64,000 nucleotides of DNA, taken from Malachius bipustulatus. Lineage: Eukaryota; Arthropoda; Insecta; Coleoptera; Melyridae. The translations under genes were made by a program, and so were the position numbers. Position 1 is the first letter of the stretch, and each line of letters starts with the position of its first letter. The stretch is taken from contig OU342637.1 of NCBI GenBank assembly GCA_910589415.1, positions 37,230,162 through 37,294,161 on the forward strand. The letters are read 5' to 3'. Positions 1-10,910 of the stretch are shown piece after piece. The notes below the pieces were generated by a model, which made no database searches, was not told the origin of the DNA, and saw only the letters and a list, made by a program, of their open reading frames with translations.

Positions 1-1490
1 TGCTCGGTTCGTGCTCGCATTAATGGCGATCGGTGGTCGGTTCACGAAAACGCAACAGCAAGCGGCTAGCGTTGCCAGATGTAACATATAATATGGAATA
101 TTGTGACACAATTTAAAGTTTCCCTGAATTTCAACATTTTTTAAAATAAATAATATGTAACAAAATCATCAATCGTTCCTAATTCATAGGTAGGTACATT
201 ATAAATATTTTTTTTTAATGTACGTAGGTAAGGTAAGTGCCTACCTCTCTTTCAGCAACAAAGAAAGATAACATCCCTTCATTGACCAATTTTTTTTTTT
301 TTTTACTTTTAGATATTTTATTCTATATCTAGATAGCAAACATTTTTAACAAATTTAATTTTCGAATAATAAAATAAATATTTCATATTTTGTTTTTCAA
401 AATTTTAGAAATATAAAAAAAAACAATAAGTAATTCCAGTTTTCAAAGTCACATCAAATTTTAGCTTATGCTGGATTTATTTTATTTTTATTATAACATC
501 ATTTTCTGGTCATCTAATATCGACAACCCGGAGTCATAGTTTCTTTTCTTCGATATGGCAACCCTGAACAGGCACAAACCGTTACCGTTATTAGGCATTC
601 ACCATCACCATCACCTCGTTAGCACGGAGCACGGGGGTGGCGATAAGTGGCGACTAGAAGTGAGATCGCCTCTATGCTTTATTTATTGTTTTGACTTTTG
701 ATTTGAATGTTTTGTTTTTGTGTTGGTTAACTCTCAGATCGTCATCAGCACAGAAGAACTAAGAACAAGAACCCAAGAACTTATTTGTGGTGTTTGCTGT
801 TATTACATGGTATCTAATTAGACATTATTCGTCTTTCAAAAATCTGCTTTTTTACATAGGACACAGCTAAGGTAAGCTTGAGTTTATAGATAATAATCGA
901 GGTACCTAGGTAATTATATTAGTAATAATAGGAATCAAATGGGAAAATTATAGTTTTTCAATTCAAAGCTACTTATTTGTTTTATACTTAAGAGTGGAGG
1001 GTAACCTTAAGACTTTGTCTAACAATGAGTAATTAACATTTTTGATGTGAACTGAACTTACTAATAAAGATCAAATAGGTAGGTACCTACTTGTTATTTA
1101 AGACTGTTTACTCCAAAGATCGGAATATTTTAGGCCCGGATTCTTACGATTCGAGATCACCTGCCATAGAAGATAGTAATTCTAATACTAATAATATTCT
1201 AGGCGAACATTTTTTGTTTAAAATAGACTCATAATATCCTTTATTTTTCCAGTAAACAATAAGAGCAAGGATGACCTTTGTGTTAATCGAATTTTCCCCG
1301 TCAGAAAGTGGAGGCTTATCCATATATTCGGGATGACTGGATAACACCAAGAAAAACGGAGATCTTTGGAATATTTTGTTACTATTATGTTTATTTTTGA
1401 TACTGTAACCACCTATTGTAAATATACTAAATAAATTGCGTTGATACCCAATACCCATAAGTCGAATTATTATTATTATTATTCCCTATA
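1..1490. other. AT-rich flank without a recognised gene
   Basis: No coding exon is convincing here. A minus-strand frame at 1144-1458 (104 codons) has no family resemblance that I recognise. A consensus-like splice donor (GGTAAGC) occurs near 869-875 on the plus strand after a stretch that could be a non-coding exon, but nothing downstream confirms it. Short ATT repeats lie at about 1467-1484. Confidence 0.4.
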
Positions 1491-1496
1491 TATGTA

Positions 1497-1735
1497 TAGT
1501 CATTATGTCAGTCACATTGACGTCATTTCTGACGTCTTTATACGTCACTTTTGACGTCTTTCAACGTCATATTTGACGTCTTTTAACGTCATGTTTTGAC
1601 GTCATTTTACGTCAGATACTGACGTCATTTGGCTGTGACATAATGACGTCAGTTTTTGATCATCTGGACGTCATATTAAATGGACTAATGACGTAAGTAC
1701 TGTCGAAAAAATGACGTCAAATTAACGTCACTGTG
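1497..1735. repeat. Array of ACGTCA / TGACGTCA palindromic motifs
   Basis: In about 240 bp the hexamer ACGTCA or its complement TGACGT recurs well over a dozen times, several times as the full palindrome TGACGTCA. Many neighbouring copies face each other with spacers of about 4-7 bases, so single strands could form small hairpins. TGACGTCA is the classical CRE bound by CREB/ATF bZIP factors. Dense subterminal repeats are also a feature of some DNA transposons. The array stops in a CTGCCTGGGG block about 50 bp before the open Gag frame of the BEL element begins, so it may be the end of another element or the breakpoint that removed the BEL 5' end. Confidence 0.7.
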
Positions 1736-1790
1736 CTGCCTGGGGGATGGCTTAACTCGTTTTGAAACATTTTTAAATTCAATAAATTAA

Positions 1791-4598
1791 AAAACATTAT
1801 CAAAAATTGTTCAAATACCCGCAAGAATTTCTAAGTTAGAAAAAACGTGGGATAAATTTGATGATTCACAATCAGAAATTGAAGATATAGCTCCAGATGA
1901 TCCAGAGGATTTTGCAGAACGAGAATTATTTGAAAATCAATTTTACTCTTTAATTGCTAGGGCCAACAAAATACTTGAAGGTTCTCGATCACCAAAACCG
2001 GTAGGAAATTCTCACAATGAGACAGAGGGCGAGGGTAGATCAATTCAAGGTCAAACTCAAACCATTTCTCGCATTGAGTTGCCGAAATTATCGCTTCCAG
2101 AATTTGCAGGTAGTTACGATTTATGGACAAGCTTCTTCGACACGTTCAAAAGCTTGATTCATAATAACGCAGGGTTGTCAAATATACAAAAATTTTATTA
2201 CCTCCAAGGGTGTTTGAAAGGGGAAGCTGCACAAGTTATTCATTCACTGGAAGTCACAGACCTTAATTATCCTATTGCATGGAATTTATTACAAAATAGG
2301 TATGAAAACAAAAAATTAATAGTTAGAAGGCATTTAAAAAATATTTTTGATATTGTACCTATAACAAAAGAATCTTCTAAGGCTTTACGAACCTTTTTAG
2401 ACTCATTTCAAAGGAATTACAGGGCGTTAGAAAGTTTAAAAGAGCCAGTTGAGCACTGGAATTCAATTTTATTGTACATTTTAACATCAAAGTTAGACCC
2501 CATTGCCAAAAAGGAATGGGAAACAGAAACCAAAAATAATGATGAACCAAAAATTGACGAATTCATAAAATTTATCACAGAGCGTTGTCAGGTATTGGAG
2601 GTTACAACAGAAGTTAAATTCAGTCAGGGATCATCCATGCCAAAGAAAATACATACCAATCTATCAACATCACGAACAGACAATCATTTTCAGCGAACAG
2701 ACAATATCTTTCCGCGCAATTCAAATCCAGTCGCATTCATTAAGTGCTTATACTGTCAAGGTGAACATGGCATCTATCATTGTAGTAGTTTTTTAAGCTT
2801 GCCCGTTCCAGAAAGGATTGCAGCAATCAAAAGGGCTAAGGCTTGTACAAATTGTTTGAGAAGAGGTCATCTTTGGCAAAATTGCATTGCTCAGTCATGT
2901 AGAATTTGCAAAAAAAATCACAACAGCTTACTACACATAACTCAAGACTCAAGTCAATCAAATTATCCAGAGTCGCAAACTACTCAGGTACATAATCATT
3001 CAAGCAATCGAACAATCAATCCAACAAACAATAACAACAACATGCGACCACCTTCCAATCAAATAAATCACTCAAATCAAAACAATTCCTCAATGAGAAA
3101 TCAGTCATATCAAAATCATTCAATTCCAACAAATCAGCCAAATCAAAATGAAACAATTCACGCAGGCACAGTGTTGTCTAATTGTTCAAACAACCTAAAT
3201 CATGAGGTATTATTAGCTACAGCAATCGTACATGTTCAGGATAAATCTGGAAAGTTGCATTGTGCTAGAGCATTGCTCGATTCTGGATCTCAATCAAATT
3301 TTATGACTAATCAATTTTGCAATAAATTAGGTTTACAAAAACAAGATGTTAACCTTCCAGTAATAGGTATAAATGCAAACATGATTCCAGTTAATCGTTA
3401 CATAAAAACAAATATTCAATCAAGGGTTAATAATTCATATACAAGAAACACAACATTTTTGCTTTTAGATAAAATCACAGAAAACTTACCCACCATGCAT
3501 TTAAACATAGATAACTTAGCAATACCCAATAATGTAACGCTAGCAGATGAAAACTTTTATAGATCAAATAAAATCGACATTTTAATCGGTGCAACATTGT
3601 TTTATGAATTGATATGCGTCGGTCAAATCAGAATGGGGAATAATTTACCTATAATTCAAAAAACAAAGTTAGGTTGGGTAATCACAGGCAATGTTCCTAC
3701 TCATAATAGATTTAATCAGCAAGGTGGATCACTTTGTAATTTTTTATCCATTCAAGGCACTAATCAAAATGAGAAAACCGATAATGATTTAAAGAATCAA
3801 TTAGAATCATTTTGGAACATAGAGGAAATTGTAAACACAGATCCGAACATAAATTTTTCTAAAGAGGAGCTCGCATGCGAAGAACATTTTAAAAACAATA
3901 CCAGGCGAGACTCAACAGGTCGTTTTGTAGTTAGTTTACCTAAACGAGAAAATTTCGAGCAATTAGGGGAAACAAAGCAAATAGCTATTGAAAGATTTTA
4001 CAAATTAGAACGCAGGCTAGACAACAATTCAGATTTAAAGCAACAATATGCGTCATTCATTCAAGAATATATTGATTTAGGGCATGCAACGCCAATTGAT
4101 GTTTCAGAATCATCAGAGCATGAAAATCAACACATTATTAAATCATATTTGCCACATCACTCTGTTTTCAAAAACGATTCCTTAACATGCAAATTACGAG
4201 TAGTATTCGATGCAAGTACCAAGTCAAGCACAAACCTTTCATTAAACGACGTACTTATGGTCGGACCTTGCATTCAGGAGGATATATTTTCAATTTTATT
4301 GCGATTCAGGTTACACAATATTGTTTTCACAAGCGACATCGCTAAAATGTATCGTCAAGTCAAAGTTAACAATGAAGATGCAGATTTGCAGCGCATAGTA
4401 TGGCGTGCAGATTCTTCTCACCCACTTTCCTATCTGAAACTAAACACAGTGACTTATGGCACAGGACCAGCCAGTTTTTTGGCCTCCCGTTGCTTAAAAC
4501 GAATTTCAGAAGAAAATATAGAGCAATATCCTATCACATGTTCGAGTATTATTTCAGATTTTTACATGGATATGATTATTTATCTGGTGCTGCAGATA
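1791..4598 (+). pseudogene. gag-pol: BEL/Pao Gag, protease and N-terminal reverse transcriptase (broken)
   Basis: The frame is open from 1791 with no obvious initiator, so the start is truncated. It begins in the Gag region; the block around 2079-2400 (PKLSLPEFAGSYDLW onward) matches the DUF1759-type Gag domain. CCHC-like knuckles lie at about 2745-2935 (CLYCQGEHGIYHC, CTNCLRRGHLWQNC). The retroviral-type aspartic protease core, ALLDSGSQSNF, is at about 3270-3305. The reverse transcriptase starts near 4190 (KLRVVFDAST) and includes TSDIAKMYRQV. The frame breaks inside the RT catalytic Y-x-D-D region at about 4565-4576, where two extra bases move reading to another frame, and the palindromic element interrupts it at 4599. 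It cannot encode an active enzyme. Confidence 0.85.
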
Positions 4599-5450
4599 CA
4601 GGGTGTCAATTTGAAAACTTGCCACCCCCGAATTCTTCCTTGGAAATTTTTTTTCAAAGAAATCCCGAAACAGGTCAATTTTTTAATGTAATTTATGTTC
4701 TATTGGCGTAAAGAAAATTTATACAGGGTGTTCCTTGACTCAGTGACGACGATATGGTCTATTTTTTTGAATAGGACACCCTGTATATTAATACAATTTC
4801 AGATTGTCTGAGAAAATCCAATATAAATTGTTTTTACAGTTGCAGTTTAAACTGAGTAGCTTACGAGTTATAAACAAATGAAAATCGCAGTTTTTAATTT
4901 TCAAAGCAGCTTATTTTGAAAACGGCTACAGATATCGGAAAACGGCTTACATGTTCCTATCTTAACTTTTCAAGCGGTATCCTATTGTGTGGATGAAATT
5001 TTCATACAGGGTGACGAAAATTATCAGACTTTTGATCACCCTGTATAAATATTTCATCTACATCATAGGATATCGCTTCAAAAGTTAAGATAGGGACATG
5101 TAAGCCGTTTTTCGATATTTAGAGCCGTGTCCGATGTACACTGCTTTCAAAATGGAAAATTGCGATTTTCATTTGTTTATAACTCATAACCTACTCAATG
5201 TAAGCTGCAACTGTAAAAACCATTCCTACTGGATTTTCTCAGACAATCTGAAAATGTAATAATATACAGGTGTCCCATTTAAAAAAATCGACAATGTCGT
5301 CATTACTGAGTCAAGGAACACCCTGTATAAAATATTTTTACGTCAATAGATCATAAATTAAATTTAAAAATTGACCTGTTCCGGGATTTCTTTGAAAAAA
5401 AATTTTCAAGGAAGAATTTGGGGGTGGCAAGTTTTCAAATTGACACCCTG
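4599..5450. mobile_element. 852-bp palindromic (foldback) element with TA target duplication
   Basis: The ends are inverted copies: CAGGGTGTCAATTTGAAAAC at 4599 and its complement ending at 5450. The whole insert is close to one long palindrome centred near 5020, with arms of about 400 bp. Inside each arm CAGGGTG/CACCCTG end-like motifs recur (about 4726, 4780, 5007, 5037, 5268, 5323), giving a nested series of terminal-repeat-like blocks. TA flanks both sides (4597-4598 and 5451-5452). TA duplication and CAGGGTG ends are usual for Tc1/mariner-type non-autonomous elements. There is no transposase. It sits in the RT domain of the BEL element, so it is younger than that insertion. Confidence 0.85.
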
Positions 5451-5452
5451 TA

Positions 5453-6628
5453 TATCCAGTGCTAGGAAACAAATAAGTGAAGTCACTTCTCTTTTAAAAT
5501 CATACGGATTTCAATTGAGACAATGGGCTTCAAACAATCAGGAAGTTTTAAAGGGTATTGAAGAGCTTTCAGATTCGGTACAATTTTTAGTTAAAGACAA
5601 TGACAACTGCAAAACGCTAGGCATTTACTGGAATCCGAAGCAAGATGAGTTTAGATTCTCACTAAATAATTTTTCAATTTCTCGTATAACGAAACGAAAT
5701 ATTTTATCAATAATATCGAAAATTTTCGATGTGTTAGGTCTTATCAATCCAGTTATAGTGAAGGCCAAAATAATAATGCAAAAATTATGGGAGTTAAAGA
5801 TAGAATGGGATGAAGAAATCACAGACAAGGATCTATTATTAACTTGGGGTCATTTTTTCAATAACATCACATCATTAGATCAGTTGACAATACCAAGACA
5901 TGTAACCCTAACAAGCTATGATCAAATTCAGCTCCATTTATTTGCTGATGCTTCCCAACATGCTTATGGAAGCTGTGCATACATTTTAACGCGAAATCCA
6001 GCTACAGATGAAATTAAAGTAGCATTAATTTGTGCGAAATCTCGTGTCGCTCCACTAAAAACACAATCAATTCCACGTTTGGAACTTTGCGCATCACTAT
6101 TATCAGCTCAGTTGTACACAAAAATTATTCACTCAATGAAATGTAAATTTGACAAGGTAATATTTTGGACAGATTCAACTATTGTTCTGTCATGGTTAGC
6201 TATTCAACCCAGCAAATTGCATGTCTTTGTTGGTAACAGGGTATCTAAAATTCAAACATTGACCGAAAATCATGAATGGAGACACGTTCCTACAGATCAA
6301 AATCCTGCAGACGTTTTATCCAGGGGATTGAATCCGAATGAAATCCAAAATTGTCAACTTTGGTTTCAGGGTCCGCAGTTTTTACATTTAAGTGAGGATC
6401 ATTGGCCAGTTTTTAATGAGCGAATTTCAGAAACAGAAATTCAAGAACTGAAAATATCGAAATCAGTTTCATGTGTGAACAAAATTGTAAATAATGTACA
6501 TATAAATAAGAGCACAGACAATTCAATTATGCAAGTAATCGAAAGATTTTCATCATATTCTAAATTAACAAGAGTAATGGCATTGGTGCTGAGATTTATT
6601 GAGACAAAAAACTTGATTACTTTTATAG
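5453..6628 (+). pseudogene. pol: BEL/Pao Pol middle part: RT C-terminus and RNase H
   Basis: The Pol frame resumes directly after the palindromic element (from RKQISEVTSLLKSYGF). It contains the RT thumb/connection region (ISKIFDVLGLINPVIVKAK) and the RNase H-like block with LHLFADASQHAYGSCAYI at about 5935-5990, then KVIFWTDSTIVLSWL at about 6156-6200, and DQNPADVLSRG at about 6295-6330, which are hallmark BEL/Pao motifs. The frame is open through this block but is cut near 6628 by the non-LTR retrotransposon. Open reading upstream of 5453 and downstream of about 6628 belongs to the inserted elements and is not Pol. Confidence 0.85.
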
Positions 6629-6632
6629 TGCC

Positions 6633-8630
6633 CTACTGCAATTGTTTGACAGGCATGCTCCCGTCAAAGTTAAAAGGTTTTCGAAGCCTGCAGCTCCATG
6701 GCTCACAGGTGTTCTTCGGGAGGGAATGGCACAAAGGGATAAGGCGAAGCGTAGATATAGGAAAACTAGATTGCCGGGTGATTGGGAACAGTATAAAGCT
6801 TTGCGTAATAGTTTGTCGGCCGCTATAGAACGAGCTAAGAGAAACTACCTGTGTGGGATCTTTCGTGGAAATAACACAAAGATGTTGTATAAAACTTTGA
6901 AAGATTTAGATATAAATAGAGATTCTAAGGGCGTAGATGATCTCAATGTTTTTACTCCAGATGAACTAAATGAATACTTTCTAAATAACTTGTCCGATGG
7001 GGCTGAAGATAGTGATAGGTCTTTTGATCCTCTTGGTTTTTGTGATTATGGTTCAGGGTATAATGATGTTGCTTTCGATTTTTCATTAGTTGATGAAGAT
7101 ACCATATTTAAGTCTCTCTGTCAAATTAAGACAAACGCTGTCGGTTGGGATAAGATCTCGATTGAAATGATTATGATGTGTTGTCCTTATGTGCTTAAGT
7201 ATCTGATGCACCTGATTAACTGTTGTTTGACGGATGCCTATGTTCCTCTGGCATGGAAGAGAGCAACCGTTGTTCCTATACCTAAGGTTTCCGCTCCGAC
7301 TGAACTCAATCATTTTCGCTCTATTAGTGTGTTGCCGGTGCTGTCGAAGGTTCTCGAAAGAATAATGCACGATCAATTGAAAGAATTTGTAAAGAGGAAT
7401 GCAGTGTTGCCTGATATTCAGTTCGGTTTTAGGCATAATCATAGTTGCACAACTGCTTTAATGGCAGTCACTGATGATATATTGAAGGCAACTGATGAGG
7501 GCTTATTGACTGTACTTGTCTTGTTGGACTTTTCGAGAGCCTTTGATACGGTGCGTTGTGGCGTGCTTATGCGGGTTTTGAAAAAAATAGGCCTCTCTGC
7601 GGATTCCATAAGGTTGATGCAAAGTTATCTCTCCGATAGATGTCAGAGTGTGAAGGTGGGTTCGTGTGAGTCGGAGCTGGGTAAGATTTCTGCTGGTGTT
7701 CCACAGGGTTCAATTCTAGGACCATTGTTATTCACAATTTATACGAGCTGTTTCCCTCGATGCATAAAATATTGTAAGATGATCATGTATGCTGACGATA
7801 CCCAGCTGTATTATTCATTCAAACCAGACGATGTTTTACAGGCTGTTGCTGGCATTAATGAGGATCTCTTGGGCATATATGAGCACGCTAGAAGCCTTTG
7901 CTTGACTCTCAATCCTTCCAAGTCTCAGAGTATTATTTTTGGTAGACAAGTAATGTGTGATCGTCTCGAGCAGATGGTTAAGCTAGCAATTGATGGGGTT
8001 GAAATACCTGTTGTTAATACTGTACGGAATCTAGGATTACAGATGGACAACACCTTCCGATATAAAGATCATGTTTCTAAATGTTTGTCGAAAGCCTATG
8101 GATCGTTGAAGCAGTTGTATAGACAGCGGAAGTGTTTGCCTAAGGAAATTAAAATAACTCTCTGTGAATCACTTGTGCTATCGAAGGTTAATTATTGCTC
8201 TCAAGTTTATTCAGCTTCTCTCGACGGTGAGACTTGTTATAAAATACAGAGACTGCAGAATTCATGCTTACGCTTTATTTTCGGTATTAGAAAATATGCA
8301 CATATTTCCCATAAATTGAAAGAAGTTCAATGGTTGAACATAAAAAATAGATACAAGCTGCAGGCTCTTAGTCTTTTCCACTCAATCATTCTTTTCAGAA
8401 CCCCGGCCTATTTATATAGGAAAATCACTTTCCGTACCGATGTTCACAACATAAATATCAGAAGGAAGCATCTGATCACACCTCCTGTTCATAGGCTTTC
8501 TTTATATGAACGCTCTTTCACCTACTGTGTTAGTAAGTTATACAATGACCTACCAGACGAATTTAAAACAATTGCGAACATCAACAGGTTTAAGAGGAGG
8601 GTTTTTGATTTGTTGTTTCGGGTCCAATGA
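6633..8630 (+). CDS. Non-LTR reverse transcriptase (ORF2, N-terminally truncated)
   Basis: About 665 codons are open without a stop. The first residues (LFDRHAPVKVKRFSKPAAPW) are the usual junction between endonuclease and RT in jockey/CR1-group elements. The RT motifs follow in order: WKRATVVPIPK near 7250, the fingers block QFGFRHNHSCTTAL near 7420, LVLLDFSRAFDTV near 7520, SAGVPQGSILGPLLF near 7690-7735, and the catalytic box MYADD with Tyr-Ala-Asp-Asp at 7788-7799. The C-terminal region ends in RFKRRVFDLLFRVQ at the stop, 8628-8630. The first available Met is at 6642, but as a 5'-truncated copy the frame has no native start and probably no own promoter. The clade is inferred only from the general motif pattern. 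Confidence 0.85.
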   Translation, partial: LLQLFDRHAPVKVKRFSKPAAPWLTGVLREGMAQRDKAKRRYRKTRLPGDWEQYKALRNSLSAAIERAKRNYLCGIFRGNNTKMLYKTLKDLDINRDSKGVDDLNVFTPDELNEYFLNNLSDGAEDSDRSFDPLGFCDYGSGYNDVAFDFSLVDEDTIFKSLCQIKTNAVGWDKISIEMIMMCCPYVLKYLMHLINCCLTDAYVPLAWKRATVVPIPKVSAPTELNHFRSISVLPVLSKVLERIMHDQLKEFVKRNAVLPDIQFGFRHNHSCTTALMAVTDDILKATDEGLLTVLVLLDFSRAFDTVRCGVLMRVLKKIGLSADSIRLMQSYLSDRCQSVKVGSCESELGKISAGVPQGSILGPLLFTIYTSCFPRCIKYCKMIMYADDTQLYYSFKPDDVLQAVAGINEDLLGIYEHARSLCLTLNPSKSQSIIFGRQVMCDRLEQMVKLAIDGVEIPVVNTVRNLGLQMDNTFRYKDHVSKCLSKAYGSLKQLYRQRKCLPKEIKITLCESLVLSKVNYCSQVYSASLDGETCYKIQRLQNSCLRFIFGIRKYAHISHKLKEVQWLNIKNRYKLQALSLFHSIILFRTPAYLYRKITFRTDVHNINIRRKHLITPPVHRLSLYERSFTYCVSKLYNDLPDEFKTIANINRFKRRVFDLLFRVQ

Positions 8631-8969
8631 GTGACTAGGCTAACTGTTTTTCTCTTGTTTTTTTTTTCTTTCTTTTTCTTTTTTATTTTTTCTTTTCTTC
8701 TTCTTTTATTCTTCCTTTACCTTTTCGTTCTTATTTCTCTCTTTTCTTTTCTTTGCTTCTTTTTCTTTTGCTTGACAAACATGCTCACTGGGCGCTGTAA
8801 CGTGTTTGTAGTGTATATATAACCAGGGTTTAAGTGGAAGAGCAGTGTCCGCTGATTATGTCAGTAGCATGCTGAACTTCGCCCTGAGGTTGAGACTAGA
8901 TGCGTCTTCGTTTTTCTCTCAGCATATCTTTATGTAAATAGATTATGGATAGAGATGTAATTCTATCTC

Positions 8970-8978
8970 AATAAAGAC

Positions 8979-9012
<34 letters not shown>
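8970..9012 (+). terminator. LINE polyadenylation signal and trinucleotide tail
   Basis: AATAAA at 8970-8975 is followed within a few bases by about ten TTA/ATT units. Short simple-repeat tails in place of poly(A) mark the 3' end of several insect non-LTR families. Confidence 0.75.
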
Positions 9013-10437
9013 GAAAATTGTCAGATAAAAAATCATGAACACAGAATCAAAGGTTTCATAAAAACTTCAGAATTAAATCGCAGCAATTTAATTTTATCAA
9101 GAATCGTTCAAAGTTTTGAATTTAAAGACGATATCAGTGCCCTAAAAAAATTCAAAATATGTTGACAAAAAAAGCAAACTTTACTTCCTCAATCCATTCA
9201 TGGATTCAGAAGGTTTGATTAGAGTAGGAGGAAGGTTATCGAATTCGAGTTTATCATTTAATAACAAATTTCCAATTGTGCTTCCTTCAAAGAGTCATTT
9301 TACATCATTAATTATCCTTGATCAACATATCAAAAACCTTCATGCTGGACCGACACTTACATTGTCTTGTGTTAGACAAAGGTTTTGGCCGCTGAATGGC
9401 ATGCGTACTACTCGCAGTGTTTTACATAAATGCATTACATGTTTCAGAGTTAAACCCTCCTTTGCAAATCAAAAAATGGCAGATCTTCCCAGGGCAAGAG
9501 TCTCTGTTCCTCCCAGAGTCTTTTACCACTGCGGAATAGATTATTGTGGCCCATTTCAAATAAAGGACAGTAAAGTCAGAAACAAAAAATACATCAAGGC
9601 CTATGTCTGTATGTTTGTTTGTTTTGCCTCCAAGGCGCTTCACGTTGAGTTAGTAACAGATCTAACAGCAGAAGGGTTTCTTAACGCATTGAAGAGATTT
9701 ATAGCAAGAAGGGGGTTATGTTCTGAGATTTATTCAGACAACGGAACATGTTTTGTAGCAGCAAACAAACACTTGAAACAAATAATAGAATTAACAAAGA
9801 CAGAATTATTTCAAAATTTTATTATTGAAAAGGGTATAAAATGGAACTTTATTCCTCCACGATCTCCCCATTTTGGTGGGCTTTGGGAGAGCGCAGTAAA
9901 ATCATTAAAACTTCATTTAAAGAAAATCACTAACAATGTTTACTTGACGTATGAAGAGTTTTACACACTCTTGTCTCAGGTAGAATTAATCCTGAATTCC
10001 CGTCCCTTATTACCTCTAACGGACGATCCGCAAGATTGTGAGGCGCTAACTCCAGGACACTTTCTGATTGGTGGTCAAATGAATTCGCTTCCTGAACCTC
10101 CATCCGATTCAAACAGCAACAAGTTAAGACATCGATACAAACTACTTCAAACAATGACACAACATTTTTGGACATCATGGTCCAGAGACTACCTACACAC
10201 ATTCTTCAGCGCAGAAACAAGTGGCCAAAGGAAACTCCCAATATTGTCATTGGATCCTTGGTTTTGCTGAAAGAAGATGCCGTTCAACCCCGCTTTTGGA
10301 AGATGGGTCGTGTGATTCATCTTTATCCTGGCAGTGACGGTATTGTTCGTGTAGTGTCAGTGAAAACTCCTGTCGGTATTTTTAAGCGTTCTATCACAAG
10401 ACTTGCTCTTTTACCAATGGATGATAAAAACATTTAA
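9013..10437 (+). pseudogene. pol: BEL/Pao Pol 3' part: integrase (frameshifted)
   Basis: Pol resumes after the LINE tail. The first 180 bases contain in-frame stops, then from about 9200 the frame is open. GLIRVGGRLSNS is the conserved BEL segment before the integrase; a zinc-binding H-H-C-C segment follows (HIKNLHAG ... CITCFRVKPS). The DDE core is visible: DYCGPFQIK near 9540, SDNGTCF near 9735, and WESAVKS near 9885. Near 10200 the reading shifts to another frame (10200-10437, WPKETPNIVIGSLVLLKED to the stop), which is the C-terminal integrase domain. At least one frameshift and the upstream stops show that it is a pseudogene. Confidence 0.85.
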
Positions 10438-10604
10438 TGTACTTATATTATTTATAAAGTGCAGCTATCATTATTACTTTACGATCACAAATTCTACTGT
10501 TTGTATATTATTTAGTTGTATAAGTATGTTCATTTAATCAGTTATTCTGTTTTAATCAAGTTGTCATACCAAGTGATATTGTAATCAATTTTCTTTGAAA
10601 GTGA

Positions 10605-10910
10605 CCTTTCAAGGCGGGCGGTTCTGTTCAATTTCAATTTCCATGTAAAGACAAAATGCACAATCGTGCAACTCTGTAAATTCGCCCTTGCAGATATGTA
10701 AAGCAGGTACCTATACCTAAGAAAGGCACTCAGCAGGTATACAAGGACATTATTATTATTCATCATTCAGCCTTCTTGGTCTTGGTATGACGGTTGTCTC
10801 ATCATAACAAAGCAATTCTACAATAAACAGTGTTTCAACATTCAACAGTTTTATTTCACATTTTTATCATAAATTCAAATTTAAATCAATCAACAAATTA
10901 CAGTCCACAT
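10605..10910 (+). repeat. Probable polypurine tract and 3' LTR of the BEL element
   Basis: About 170 bp after the Pol stop a purine-rich AAGGCGGGCGG tract (about 10610-10620) is followed by TGTTCAATTTC at 10625, a plausible LTR start. A polyadenylation-type AATAAA lies near 10821. The 3' boundary is a guess because the 5' LTR is missing and cannot be compared. Confidence 0.45.

Larger units (their letters stand above)
6629..9012 (+). mobile_element. 5'-truncated non-LTR retrotransposon with (TTA)n tail
   Basis: The insert starts in the last residues of an apurinic endonuclease domain, contains a complete-looking reverse transcriptase frame, then a pyrimidine-rich 3' UTR (8634-8968), an AATAAA signal at 8970-8975 and a TTA trinucleotide tail to 9012. 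It lacks ORF1 and most of the endonuclease, which is the usual result of incomplete target-primed reverse transcription. It interrupts BEL Pol. I could not find a clear target-site duplication; the flanks read TATAGTGCCC on the left and GAAAATTGTC on the right. The intact RT frame suggests that the insertion is younger than the decayed BEL element. Confidence 0.85.
1791..10910 (+). mobile_element. Degenerate BEL/Pao LTR retrotransposon with nested insertions
   Basis: The single Gag-Pol polyprotein layout is typical of BEL/Pao: Gag, zinc knuckles, aspartic protease, reverse transcriptase, RNase H, zinc-binding integrase. It is split into three blocks (1791-4598, 5453 to about 6628, about 9013-10437) by a palindromic DNA element and a non-LTR retrotransposon. 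The 5' LTR and the very start of Gag are missing: the frame is closed by a stop at 1788-1790 and non-coding sequence lies upstream. A likely polypurine tract and 3' LTR follow Pol from about 10610. Frameshifts and stops make it inactive. It lies antisense to the flanking minus-strand genes, possibly in an intron of the CREG1-like gene. Confidence 0.88.

Noticed and set aside
1144..1458. 104-codon minus-strand frame
   Set aside because: Not recognisable as CREG1 or any other family, with no splice sites or start context to support it.
5371..5452. N-terminal part of the open frame that continues into BEL Pol
   Set aside because: These codons lie in the right arm of the palindromic element and are not Pol sequence.
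6642..6828. Continuation of the BEL Pol frame past 6628
   Set aside because: It reads the inserted LINE in a wrong frame; the correct LINE frame overlaps it.
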